Source: Planctomycetia bacterium
GTDB lineage: Bacteria > Planctomycetota > Phycisphaerae > Phycisphaerales > SM1A02
Direction: 5' to 3'
Length of the DNA stretch: 5,387 bases
Assembly: GCA_009936695.1 (NCBI GenBank)
Contig: JAACEA010000363.1
Location: 1 to 5,387 of the forward strand
The position numbers and the translations under genes were made by a program. Position 1 is the stretch's first letter, and each line of letters starts with the position of its first letter. Below are positions 1 through 5,387 of this stretch, one piece after another. The notes beneath the pieces were generated by a model. It was given only the letters and a program-made list of their open reading frames with translations, searched no databases and had not been told where the DNA came from.

Positions 1-2
1 CC

Positions 3-1133
3 GTCGGCATCATGATCCGCGAACTCGACTGCGATGGTGGCATCAACGTCACCGCGAGCCACAACCCGATCGAGTGGAACGGCATCAAGTGCCTCGACTC
101 GGACGGCCTGGCCCCCCCGGGGCCGGTGGCGGAGGAGATCATCGGGCGTTTCGAAGGCAGTCGACTCGATCGCATGGCCGGCGCGGATTGCGGGACGATC
201 CGACATCGTGACGATGGCTCGCGGATCCACGTCGAGAAGGTGCTCGCGATCGTCGACGTGGATCTGATTCGATCGAAGCGTTTCCGCGTGGTCCTCGATT
301 CGGTGGCGGCATCGGGCGGTCCCGCGGGTCGAATGCTGCTCGAAGCCCTCGGCTGCGATCTCCTCCATCTCCACGGTGAACCGACGGGGCTCTTCCCGCA
401 CACGCCGGAGCCCACCGAAGCGAACTTGACCGAACTGGCGACCGCGGTCGCCGCCGACGGGAACGCGACGATCGGATTCGCCCAGGATCCGGACGCCGAT
501 CGCCTCGCGATCGTCGATGGGGCGGGCCGCTACATCGGCGAGGAACGCACCCTGGTCCTCGCTGCGATGCGGATGATGCAGCGACACGGCGGCGGTCCCG
601 TGGCCGCCAACCTCTCCACCAGCCGCATGATCGACGACGTCTGCGCCGGCTTCGAGGGCGCACGGGTGATCCGGACCGCGGTCGGCGAGGCGAACGTCGT
701 GCAGGGCATTCGCGCCCATCAGGGTCGTATCGGCGGCGAAGGCAACGGTGGGGTGATCGTCCCCGAGGTCTGTTTCATCAGGGACTCCCTCTCGGCGATG
801 GCCATCGTGCTCGAACTGCTCGCCAGCGACGGTCGTCCGCTCGCCGACATCGTCGACGAGCTCCCCCGCTACGCCATGATCAAGCGGAAGTGGGATCTCT
901 CGTCGGTGGGCGGGAAGTCCGCCGTTCCGAAGATCCTGAAGAAGGTCGCGAAGCACTGGCCGGACGGCCGGGTCGACGACGCCGACGGCGTGCGAGTCGA
1001 CGTCGGCGACGCGTGGGTGCACGTCCGCCCCAGCAACACCGAGCCGATCATCCGTCTCATCGCGGAGGCACCCACCGATGCGGCCGCGGCGGCCATCGCC
1101 GACGAGGCGGCGTCCGTGGCCGGCATCTCCTGA
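3..1133 (+). CDS. glmM: Phosphoglucosamine mutase-type phosphohexomutase, N-terminus missing (partial)
   Basis: This alpha-D-phosphohexomutase would interconvert glucosamine-6-phosphate and glucosamine-1-phosphate in the cytosol, on the route to UDP-GlcNAc. The frame is open from the left edge, so the true start lies outside the window. Numbering from the first visible Met (base 12): TASHNP at 14-19 is the catalytic loop with phospho-Ser16, DPDADR at 159-164 is the Mg-binding loop, GGEGNGG at 241-247 is the sugar-specificity loop, and RPSNTEP at 339-345 is the phosphate-binding loop of domain 4. Because the catalytic serine normally lies near residue 100, about 85 residues are missing. GEGNGG, rather than the GEQSGH-like loop of bacterial GlmM, resembles archaeal GlmM/phosphomannomutase proteins. 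Mannose or glucose phosphate therefore remains a possible substrate. The family is very secure; the substrate is inferred. The gene converges on the Nudix gene. Confidence -1.
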   Translation, partial: VGIMIRELDCDGGINVTASHNPIEWNGIKCLDSDGLAPPGPVAEEIIGRFEGSRLDRMAGADCGTIRHRDDGSRIHVEKVLAIVDVDLIRSKRFRVVLDSVAASGGPAGRMLLEALGCDLLHLHGEPTGLFPHTPEPTEANLTELATAVAADGNATIGFAQDPDADRLAIVDGAGRYIGEERTLVLAAMRMMQRHGGGPVAANLSTSRMIDDVCAGFEGARVIRTAVGEANVVQGIRAHQGRIGGEGNGGVIVPEVCFIRDSLSAMAIVLELLASDGRPLADIVDELPRYAMIKRKWDLSSVGGKSAVPKILKKVAKHWPDGRVDDADGVRVDVGDAWVHVRPSNTEPIIRLIAEAPTDAAAAAIADEAASVAGIS

Positions 1134-1158
1134 GTCGGTGAGCCAGCCCGCGGGGATC

Positions 1159-1175
1159 TCGGTCGGGAGGACCGG
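1159..1175. terminator. Weak hairpin between convergent genes
   Basis: CGGTC (1160-1164) and GACCG (1170-1174) form a 5-bp stem around a GGGAG loop, extendable by one T-G wobble. It sits in the 45-base gap between the mutase stop and the stop of the convergent Nudix gene, where a bidirectional terminator would be expected. No T-tract follows on either strand, so it is a poor intrinsic terminator and may be chance in GC-rich DNA. Confidence -1.
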
Positions 1176-1178
1176 AGT

Positions 1179-1727
1179 TCAATCGAGGGGCCGGGTGTCC
1201 TCGACGATCCGTGAGACGAGATCGTCTCCGCCACAATCGATCTCGACCATCAGGAAGCCGCCCGCGTGCCGTCGTGGCTTGAGCAACGGCCAGAGGACCT
1301 TCCGGTCGGTCTCCGGGATGTTCAGCCGGTCGACCTCGTCCACCGGCACCCACTCCAGCGTCCCTTCGTCGAACTCCGTCCGCGGGAGTTCCGCGGGATC
1401 GATGCGGCGGGTCACCTCGAAGCAGAAGAGCAGCCAGTGCATCTCGCCCTGGTACGCCTTCTCCGCCACCATCGCGAACATCCGGATGTCCTCGTCGGGG
1501 ATCTCGATGCCCGCTTCCTCGTGGATCTCGCGACGGGCGCACTCATGCGGCGTCTCGCCGACGGAGATCTCCATCTTGCCACCGATCGGAGAGTACATGT
1601 CGGGATTCGGGTGCTTCCTTCGATGAAGCATCAGAAGCCGATCGTCCTCCGTCCACAGGTAGCAGAGCACCGCCATCCGGTACGGGAGCCCGCTCGGCTC
1701 GTATCGCTGGTCGCTCACGTCGCTCAT
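1179..1727 (-). CDS. Nudix hydrolase
   Basis: This 182-residue cytosolic hydrolase belongs to the Nudix superfamily, whose members cleave a nucleoside diphosphate linked to another group. The Nudix box is clear: G50, E58, then R66-E67-I68-x-E70-E71-x-G73-I74, with the helix spacing E-x7-REUxEExGU intact. The Mg-binding glutamates are present. The loop before E58 is two residues longer than the canonical G-x5-E (here G50-x7-E58). A basic segment (LHRRKHPNPDMYSPIGGK, 34-51) leads into the box. It resembles MutT/8-oxo-dGTP-type proteins, but the substrate cannot be read from sequence. The ATG overlaps the dapA stop (ATGA), with a weak GGTGGG six bases upstream, so it is probably the last gene of a dapA-Nudix operon. 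A metabolic link to lysine synthesis is not evident. Confidence -1.
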   Translation of the reverse strand: MSDVSDQRYEPSGLPYRMAVLCYLWTEDDRLLMLHRRKHPNPDMYSPIGGKMEISVGETPHECARREIHEEAGIEIPDEDIRMFAMVAEKAYQGEMHWLLFCFEVTRRIDPAELPRTEFDEGTLEWVPVDEVDRLNIPETDRKVLWPLLKPRRHAGGFLMVEIDCGGDDLVSRIVEDTRPLD

Positions 1728-2668
1728 CGCATGCCCACCGATCGGGATCCGGTCACGCCGCCGGCGGGCCCCTCGATGCCGGCCGACGAGAGCAGTTCGA
1801 GGATGGCCCCGCGCGTGGACTCGGCGGCGGCCGCGAGCGGTGGCCGAACGACCCCCGTGTCCCGGCCGAGGATGGCCATGGCGGCCTTGATCGGAACTGG
1901 ATTCCCATCCAGACCGAGAAGACCGTTCGACAGGGCGAAGAGACGCTCGTGGATGGCTCGGGCCGCCGCGAAGTCGCCTCGATTCGCCGCCGCGACCTGG
2001 CGGGCGACTTCACCCGGCGCGATGTTCCCCACCACGCTCACGGCCCCGACCGCACCGACCGACTGCATCGGGAGCGTGAGGGGATCGTCACCCGAAAGAA
2101 TCGCGAGATCGCATCGCTGCACCAGCTCGCTCACGTATCCGACCGATCCGTTGGCGACCTTGATCGCGACGATTCGTTCATGGCTCGCGAGTCGCACCAC
2201 GGTGTCGGGCGCGAGTCCGACCCCCGACCGACCCGGCACGTCGTAGAGGACGATCGGCACCCGGGCGGCATCGGCGAGTGACCAGAAGTGACGGAAGAGT
2301 CCCTCCTGCGAAGGGCGGTTGTAGTACGGCGTCACCTGCAGGGTCGCCGTCGCACCGAGATCCGCGGCCTCCGCCGAGTACTCGATCGCCGAGACGGTCG
2401 AGTTGGAACCGGCCCCCACCACGATCGAGAGGCCGAGCGGGCCGGCGGCCGCCACCACGGATCGAATGACGGCCCGCCGCTCCTCCGCGGTGAGCGTCGG
2501 CGTCTCGCCGGTCGTCCCGCAGGGCACCACACCGGCCACCCCTCCCGACGCCTGGAACAGCACCTGTGCCTCGAGCGCGGCGAGGTCCACCGCGGAGGCA
2601 TCCGCGGTGAACGGGGTGACGAGCGCGGTATGAACGCCCGCGAAGTCGCCGGGCCTGGGTTCGGACAT
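1724..2668 (-). CDS. dapA: 4-hydroxy-tetrahydrodipicolinate synthase
   Basis: DapA condenses pyruvate with aspartate-semialdehyde, opening the diaminopimelate/lysine branch; it is a cytosolic TIM-barrel enzyme, usually a tetramer. The start chosen (ATG at 2666-2668, MSEPRPGDF) has GGAGG six bases upstream and gives 314 residues; an upstream in-frame ATG at 2729-2731 would add 21 residues without family character. Visible motifs: GTTGE 51-55 (pyruvate-binding Thr), PYYNRPSQEG 114-123 (Tyr116), YDVPGR 142-147 (catalytic Tyr142, substrate-carboxylate Arg147), Schiff-base Lys170 in AIKVANG, SGDD 192-195, and NPVPIK 256-261. The Tyr142/Arg147/Lys170 spacing matches E. coli Tyr133/Arg138/Lys161. 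Lys170 is followed by Val where IKEATG-like sequence is usual. A 16-residue Gly-rich tail follows the normal C-terminus. Related pyruvate aldolases (NanA-like) are the alternative, but PYYNRPSQEG favours DapA. Confidence -1.
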   Translation of the reverse strand: MSEPRPGDFAGVHTALVTPFTADASAVDLAALEAQVLFQASGGVAGVVPCGTTGETPTLTAEERRAVIRSVVAAAGPLGLSIVVGAGSNSTVSAIEYSAEAADLGATATLQVTPYYNRPSQEGLFRHFWSLADAARVPIVLYDVPGRSGVGLAPDTVVRLASHERIVAIKVANGSVGYVSELVQRCDLAILSGDDPLTLPMQSVGAVGAVSVVGNIAPGEVARQVAAANRGDFAAARAIHERLFALSNGLLGLDGNPVPIKAAMAILGRDTGVVRPPLAAAAESTRGAILELLSSAGIEGPAGGVTGSRSVGMR

Positions 2669-2674
2669 CGTGTG

Positions 2675-2679
2675 CCTCC
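2675..2679 (-). promoter_or_regulatory. Shine-Dalgarno of dapA
   Basis: Read on the minus strand this is a perfect GGAGG, six bases before the ATG at 2666-2668. It decides the start of dapA in favour of MSEPRPGDF over the longer upstream reading. Confidence -1.
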
Positions 2680-2705
2680 ATCGATCACGTCCTGCAATCG
2701 CCGCG

Positions 2706-2711
2706 ATCCTA
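2706..2711 (-). promoter_or_regulatory. Possible -10 element for dapA
   Basis: TAGGAT on the minus strand fits the TAnnnT pattern and lies 37 bases before the dapA ATG, inside the 145-base pdxJ-dapA gap. No convincing -35 hexamer is visible 16-18 bases upstream. If real, dapA and the Nudix gene could be transcribed independently of pdxJ. This is pattern matching only. Confidence -1.
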
Positions 2712-2779
2712 CCAACGTCGCGGCACTCCACGTGAGAATCGACGAGTCACCGGGATCTTCCGGGCGATTCGTGGTTTCG

Positions 2780-2795
2780 CTCCGGTTTTCCGAAG
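2780..2795 (-). terminator. Small hairpin downstream of pdxJ
   Basis: On the minus strand CTTCGG and CCGGAG flank an AAAA loop, giving a six-pair stem including one G-U wobble. It begins 18 bases after the pdxJ stop. No U-tract follows, so it is weak as an intrinsic terminator; it could attenuate read-through or be chance. The rest of the 2669-2813 gap shows no riboswitch-like structure that I can recognise. Confidence -1.
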
Positions 2796-2813
2796 TCCGC
2801 CGGGGACGATCCC

Positions 2814-3560
2814 TCAGGACGCGGCTTCGTTGATCAGATTCCGCATCTCTCGAACCGCCTCACGCAGCCCGATGAAGATCGATCGGCTCACGATCGAGTG
2901 TCCGATGTGCAGCTCGCGGAGCCCCGGGAGCGCGGCGATCGCCTGGACATTCGCATAGTTCAGGGCGTGTCCGGCGTTGAACCGCATGCCTGCCGCCACG
3001 ATGGCCTCTCCCGCGCTGGCGACCGCGGCGAGCTCCGCCACCACCGGTGGCGATTCCGCCGATCGACCATGCGCGTGGAAGGCATGGGCGTAGGGGCCGG
3101 TGTGAACCTCGCAGATCGAAAAACCGCACGCGGCGGCGGCCTCGACCTGCGCGGGATCGGGGTCGATGAAGGCGGAGACCGGGATGCCATCGTCACGGAG
3201 CCGCCACACGACCTCGCCGAGTCGATCCCGGGCACCCACCACGTCGAGGCCTCCCTCGGTGGTGATCTCGTGTCGGCCTTCGGGGACCAGCATCACCACT
3301 TCAGGCCTGACCTCGAGGGCGATCCCGACCATCTCGTCCGTCGCGGCCATTTCGAGGTTGAGTTTGATCTGGACCAGTTCGTTGAGTCGCCGGACGTCGT
3401 CGTCCTGAATGTGGCGTCGATCCTCCCGGAGGTGGATCGTGATTCCAGCCGCACCACCCAGATGCGCTTCGACCGCGGCCCAGGTGGGGTCGGGCTCCCA
3501 GGTCCGCCGAGCCTGGCGGACGGTCGCGACATGGTCGATGTTCACGCCGAGTTCGATCAT
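2814..3560 (-). CDS. pdxJ: Pyridoxine 5'-phosphate synthase
   Basis: PdxJ closes the pyridine ring, condensing 3-amino-2-oxopropyl phosphate with 1-deoxy-D-xylulose 5-phosphate to pyridoxine 5'-phosphate, in the DXP-dependent vitamin B6 pathway. It is a cytosolic TIM barrel, usually an octamer. The 248 residues match the family length (E. coli about 243). Conserved blocks: [15 protein letters not shown] 4-18, [12 protein letters not shown] 40-51 (His43, equivalent to E. coli His45), NLEMA 68-72 (Glu70, equivalent to Glu72), [16 protein letters not shown] 92-107, FNAGHALNY 194-202 (His198, equivalent to His193), and HIGHSI 218-223. All catalytic residues I can place are present. The ATG is fixed by an in-frame TAG four codons upstream, yet no Shine-Dalgarno sits at a usable distance. 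It is divergent from phoU and probably the first gene of the minus-strand block. Identification is very secure. Confidence -1.
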   Translation of the reverse strand: MIELGVNIDHVATVRQARRTWEPDPTWAAVEAHLGGAAGITIHLREDRRHIQDDDVRRLNELVQIKLNLEMAATDEMVGIALEVRPEVVMLVPEGRHEITTEGGLDVVGARDRLGEVVWRLRDDGIPVSAFIDPDPAQVEAAAACGFSICEVHTGPYAHAFHAHGRSAESPPVVAELAAVASAGEAIVAAGMRFNAGHALNYANVQAIAALPGLRELHIGHSIVSRSIFIGLREAVREMRNLINEAAS

Positions 3561-3566
3561 GTCGAA

Positions 3567-3572
3567 ATGCTA
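3567..3572 (-). promoter_or_regulatory. Possible -10 element for a leaderless pdxJ transcript
   Basis: TAGCAT on the minus strand (TAnnnT pattern) ends six bases before the pdxJ ATG, so transcription could begin at or next to the start codon. The gene also lacks a Shine-Dalgarno, which fits a leaderless mRNA. No clear -35 hexamer is visible; this is inference from spacing. Confidence -1.
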
Positions 3573-3597
3573 CCCGCCTGCTCCGGCATGGGGCGGA

Positions 3598-3614
3598 CGG
3601 AGGCGTATACTCCG
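3598..3614. promoter_or_regulatory. Inverted repeat overlapping the phoU -10 (operator candidate)
   Basis: CGGAG (3598-3602) and CTCCG (3610-3614) form 5-bp arms around seven bases containing most of TATACT. A further CTCCGG copy lies at 3581-3586, 29 bases from the one at 3610-3615. A dimeric regulator bound here could block phoU and, by position, also influence pdxJ. The arms are short, so chance is possible. Confidence -1.
3606..3611 (+). promoter_or_regulatory. Probable -10 element of phoU
   Basis: TATACT differs from the sigma-70 consensus TATAAT at one position and is an AT-rich island in very GC-rich DNA. Transcription would begin near 3618, giving a leader of about 14 bases that barely includes the GAGG ribosome binding site. 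No TTGACA-like -35 is visible 17 bases upstream (CCGGCA at 3583-3588). Confidence -1.
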
Positions 3615-3619
3615 GGGAC

Positions 3620-3623
3620 GAGG
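3620..3623 (+). promoter_or_regulatory. Shine-Dalgarno supporting the TTG start of phoU
   Basis: GAGG lies eight bases before TTG at 3632-3634. There is no in-frame ATG or GTG near this point, and the protein aligns with PhoU from here, so the site supports the non-ATG start. Confidence -1.
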
Positions 3624-3631
3624 ATCAACGC

Positions 3632-4333
3632 TTGAGCGACGCCAGCAACGCATTCCAGACCAGACTCGACGACCTCCGCACGGAGATCACCCAGCAGGGT
3701 GTCCGAGTCCTCGAACAGGCCACCAAGGCGATCGACTGCTATTTCGATCACGATCGGGCCAAGGCCGAGGAGGTCGTGGAGATCGAGGCGAAGGTGGACA
3801 CCGTCGACATCGAGATCGAGAAGCAGTGCATCCCCCTGCTCGCACTCGGGCAACGGGATCCGCATTCGATCCGATCGGTGCTCACCATCGTCAAGGTCAA
3901 CAACGAATTCGAACGCATCGGGGACTGCGCCGTCACGATCGCGGAGGCGACCCTCGATCCCCGACGCACGACGAGCAATCTTCCCGACACCTACCGGGTC
4001 ATGGCCAACAGCGTGCTCGGGATGATTCGCGACGCGAATCGCGCCTTGAGCAAGAGCGACCCGGTCCTCGCCCGGCGGGTCCTCGACTTCGACGACACCG
4101 TCGATCGATTCAAGGTGGAGATCCTTCGAGACGCCCAGTCCCGCGTGAGCGATGGAACGCTCGCAGTGGATGGCGCGTTCCGGATCCTCGCGGTCACGAA
4201 GTCGCTCGAGCGGATCGCCGACCACTGCACCAACGTCTGCGAACAGGTGATCTACCTCGAGACGGGGAAGATCGTCCGACACGAATCCGAAGGCTGGACC
4301 CAGCCCGAGGAACCTCGAACCTCCGACGCCTGA
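3632..4333 (+). CDS. phoU: PhoU-family phosphate signalling protein
   Basis: PhoU proteins act at the membrane-associated Pst/PhoR complex, restraining phosphate uptake and the phosphate-starvation response. This 233-residue protein (E. coli 241) shows the two tandem three-helix PhoU repeats. Repeat one spans roughly 13-110, with acidic metal-site residues in EIEAKVDTVDIEIE (50-63) and NNEFERIGDCA (90-100). Repeat two spans roughly 125-216, with LDFDDTVDRF (151-160) and SLERIADHCTNVCEQVIYLE (191-210). The C-terminal TGKIVRH is typical of the family. There is no signal peptide or membrane helix. It starts with TTG, which would moderate expression. No pst or phoBR gene lies in the window, so its partners are encoded elsewhere. 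The UDPGP gene follows 32 bases later on the same strand, probably co-transcribed. The family call is secure; the exact role is inferred. Confidence -1.
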   Translation: MSDASNAFQTRLDDLRTEITQQGVRVLEQATKAIDCYFDHDRAKAEEVVEIEAKVDTVDIEIEKQCIPLLALGQRDPHSIRSVLTIVKVNNEFERIGDCAVTIAEATLDPRRTTSNLPDTYRVMANSVLGMIRDANRALSKSDPVLARRVLDFDDTVDRFKVEILRDAQSRVSDGTLAVDGAFRILAVTKSLERIADHCTNVCEQVIYLETGKIVRHESEGWTQPEEPRTSDA

Positions 4334-4365
4334 CTCTCCATCCGCCACCACGGAATCCAGAAATC

Positions 4366-5387
4366 ATGCAGAGCGCGCCGATCACCGAACGCCTCGACGC
4401 CATCGTGGCCCGTCTCGAGTCACATGGCCAGGGACATCTCGTGGCCGGGCTCGAGCAGGTCGACGAGTCGGGACTCGAGTCCTTCATCGAACAGGTGGAG
4501 GCGATCGACTTCGAGGAGATCGAGCGACTCGCGACGTCCGAGTCCGGTCTCGACACGCCGGCGGGATCGATCGAACCCGCCCCGTTCGTTCCTCGCAATC
4601 CCGAGGGCGAAGCGGCCTTCCGGGCCGCCGGCGAAGCGATCATCCGCGACGGCCAGGTGGCCGCATTCACGGTGGCGGGTGGCCAGGGCACCCGGCTCGG
4701 CTGGAACGGACCGAAGGGGACCTTTCCCGCGACCCCGGTGACCGGGAAGCCCCTCTTCCGGATCTTCGCCGAGCAGCTGAACGCGGTGGATGCCAAGTAC
4801 GGCGTGGAGACGCCCTGGTACGTGATGACCAGCCCGCTGAACGATGCGGCCACCCGAGCCTTCTTCCAGGACAACAACCACTTCGGTCGTCGCCCCGAAT
4901 CGATGCTGTTCTTCCCGCAGGGCGTCATGCCCGCGGTCGACGACGACGGGCGACTCCTCCTCGAGGCGCCGGGCGTCCTCGCGGTCAGCCCCGACGGCCA
5001 CGGTGGATCCCTCCGGGCCCTCCACCGAAGCGGCGCCCTCGACCATGCGGCGGCTCGAGGCATCCGCCATCTCTCCTACTTCCAGGTCGACAACCCGACG
5101 GTGCAGGTGATCGACCCCCTGTTCGTCGGACTCCACGCCACCCATCCCTCCAGTTCCGGCGAGATGTCCAGCAAGATGGTGCCGAAGGTCTCGGCCGAGG
5201 AGAAGGTCGGGGTCTTCTGCGAGGTCGACGGCCGGACCGTGGTCATCGAATACAGCGATCTTCCGGAATCGCTCGCGACCGAGACGGATGCGGACGGTGC
5301 CCTCCGATTCCTCGCCGGCTCGATCGCCATCCACCTCCTCGGCCTCGATTTCGTCCGGCGTCTCGCCGCGGACGACGGCGATCGGAC
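4366..5387 (+). CDS. UDPGP-family UTP:sugar-1-phosphate uridylyltransferase (UAP-like), C-terminus missing (partial)
   Basis: It transfers UMP from UTP to a sugar-1-phosphate, giving a UDP-sugar and pyrophosphate; it is cytosolic. The frame is open from ATG 4366 (weak CGGAA ten bases upstream) to the right edge, 340 codons with no stop. Motifs: VAGGQGTRLGWNGPKGTFP at 103-121 (nucleotide-binding loop), FFPQGVMPAVDDDG 182-195, SPDGHGGSLRAL 208-219, YFQVDNPTVQVIDPLFVG 238-255 (VDN carries the metal-site Asp), and a conserved SKMVPK 269-274 followed by EKVGVFC. The AGGQGTRLG form matches eukaryotic UDP-GlcNAc pyrophosphorylase rather than UGP (GGLGTSMG) or bacterial GlmU. The first 80 residues are an acidic helical region. 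Human UAP1 is about 520 residues, so 100-180 are probably missing. UDP-GlcNAc, UDP-GalNAc or UDP-glucose are all possible products. The family is secure; the sugar is not. Confidence -1.
   Translation, partial: MQSAPITERLDAIVARLESHGQGHLVAGLEQVDESGLESFIEQVEAIDFEEIERLATSESGLDTPAGSIEPAPFVPRNPEGEAAFRAAGEAIIRDGQVAAFTVAGGQGTRLGWNGPKGTFPATPVTGKPLFRIFAEQLNAVDAKYGVETPWYVMTSPLNDAATRAFFQDNNHFGRRPESMLFFPQGVMPAVDDDGRLLLEAPGVLAVSPDGHGGSLRALHRSGALDHAAARGIRHLSYFQVDNPTVQVIDPLFVGLHATHPSSSGEMSSKMVPKVSAEEKVGVFCEVDGRTVVIEYSDLPESLATETDADGALRFLAGSIAIHLLGLDFVRRLAADDGDR

Noticed and set aside
113..124. C7-G4 homopolymer run as a possible frameshift site
   Set aside because: The mutase frame reads through it without interruption (L-A-P-P-G-P-V), so there is no sign of a shift.
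1266..2246. A 326-codon plus-strand open frame opposite the Nudix gene and dapA
   Set aside because: Its product is Arg/Pro/Ala-rich without domain character and spans two real minus-strand genes.
2666..2731. Longer dapA reading starting at the ATG at 2729-2731
   Set aside because: The extra 21 residues are not DapA-like and the GGAGG site is placed exactly for the downstream ATG.
2669..2813. Lysine riboswitch upstream of dapA
   Set aside because: The gap is shorter than a lysine riboswitch (about 170-180 bases) and shows only one small hairpin, not the five-helix junction.
2898..3635. A 245-codon plus-strand open frame opposite pdxJ
   Set aside because: It runs antisense to a fully conserved PdxJ and has no motif of its own.
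3557..4351. A 264-codon minus-strand open frame covering all of phoU
   Set aside because: It mirrors the PhoU codons, shows no family motif, and would overlap a secure gene entirely.
4420..5334. A 304-codon minus-strand open frame opposite the UDPGP gene
   Set aside because: The plus strand here encodes clear UDPGP motifs throughout; the antisense frame has no recognisable domain and is the usual shadow of GC-rich codon usage.
1..5387. Novel defence, mobile or secretion system
   Set aside because: All six genes belong to known housekeeping families, and no repeats, integrase, toxin-antitoxin pair or membrane machinery is visible.

Overview
The window is a GC-rich (roughly two-thirds G+C by eye), tightly packed bacterial chromosome segment. 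It carries six protein-coding genes with little non-coding DNA: one is cut by the left edge and one by the right edge. I see no mobile element, CRISPR array, tRNA or rRNA. Three things suggest a planctomycete, perhaps a Phycisphaerae-like lineage: high GC, an archaeal-style phosphoglucosamine mutase, and a eukaryote-style UDP-sugar pyrophosphorylase (UAP/UDPGP family). That assignment is inference, because no taxonomic marker gene is present.

Layout. At 3-1133 (+) is the C-terminal four-fifths of a phosphohexomutase of the GlmM type. It converges on a minus-strand block across a 45-base gap holding one weak hairpin. In its transcription order (right to left) that block is pdxJ (vitamin B6 ring formation), dapA (first committed step of lysine/diaminopimelate synthesis) and a Nudix hydrolase. 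The dapA stop and the Nudix start overlap as ATGA, so these two are probably translationally coupled. A 145-base gap separates pdxJ from dapA, which has its own good ribosome binding site.

A 71-base divergent region (3561-3631) separates pdxJ from the plus-strand pair phoU (TTG start) and a UDPGP-family uridylyltransferase that runs off the right edge. The region holds a TATACT -10-like hexamer for phoU inside a short inverted repeat. It also holds a TAGCAT hexamer immediately upstream of pdxJ, which has no Shine-Dalgarno sequence.

Functionally the window is housekeeping metabolism. The mutase and the pyrophosphorylase could act in sequence in making UDP-GlcNAc or a related nucleotide sugar for envelope polymers. 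DapA feeds lysine or cell-wall diaminopimelate, PdxJ makes pyridoxine phosphate, and PhoU is a phosphate-signalling regulator without pst genes beside it here. I found no convincing new biological system. The points worth a second look are the non-bacterial-style nucleotide-sugar enzymes, a valine after the catalytic lysine of DapA, a two-residue expansion of the Nudix box, the compact divergent promoter region, and a strong excess of GATC.
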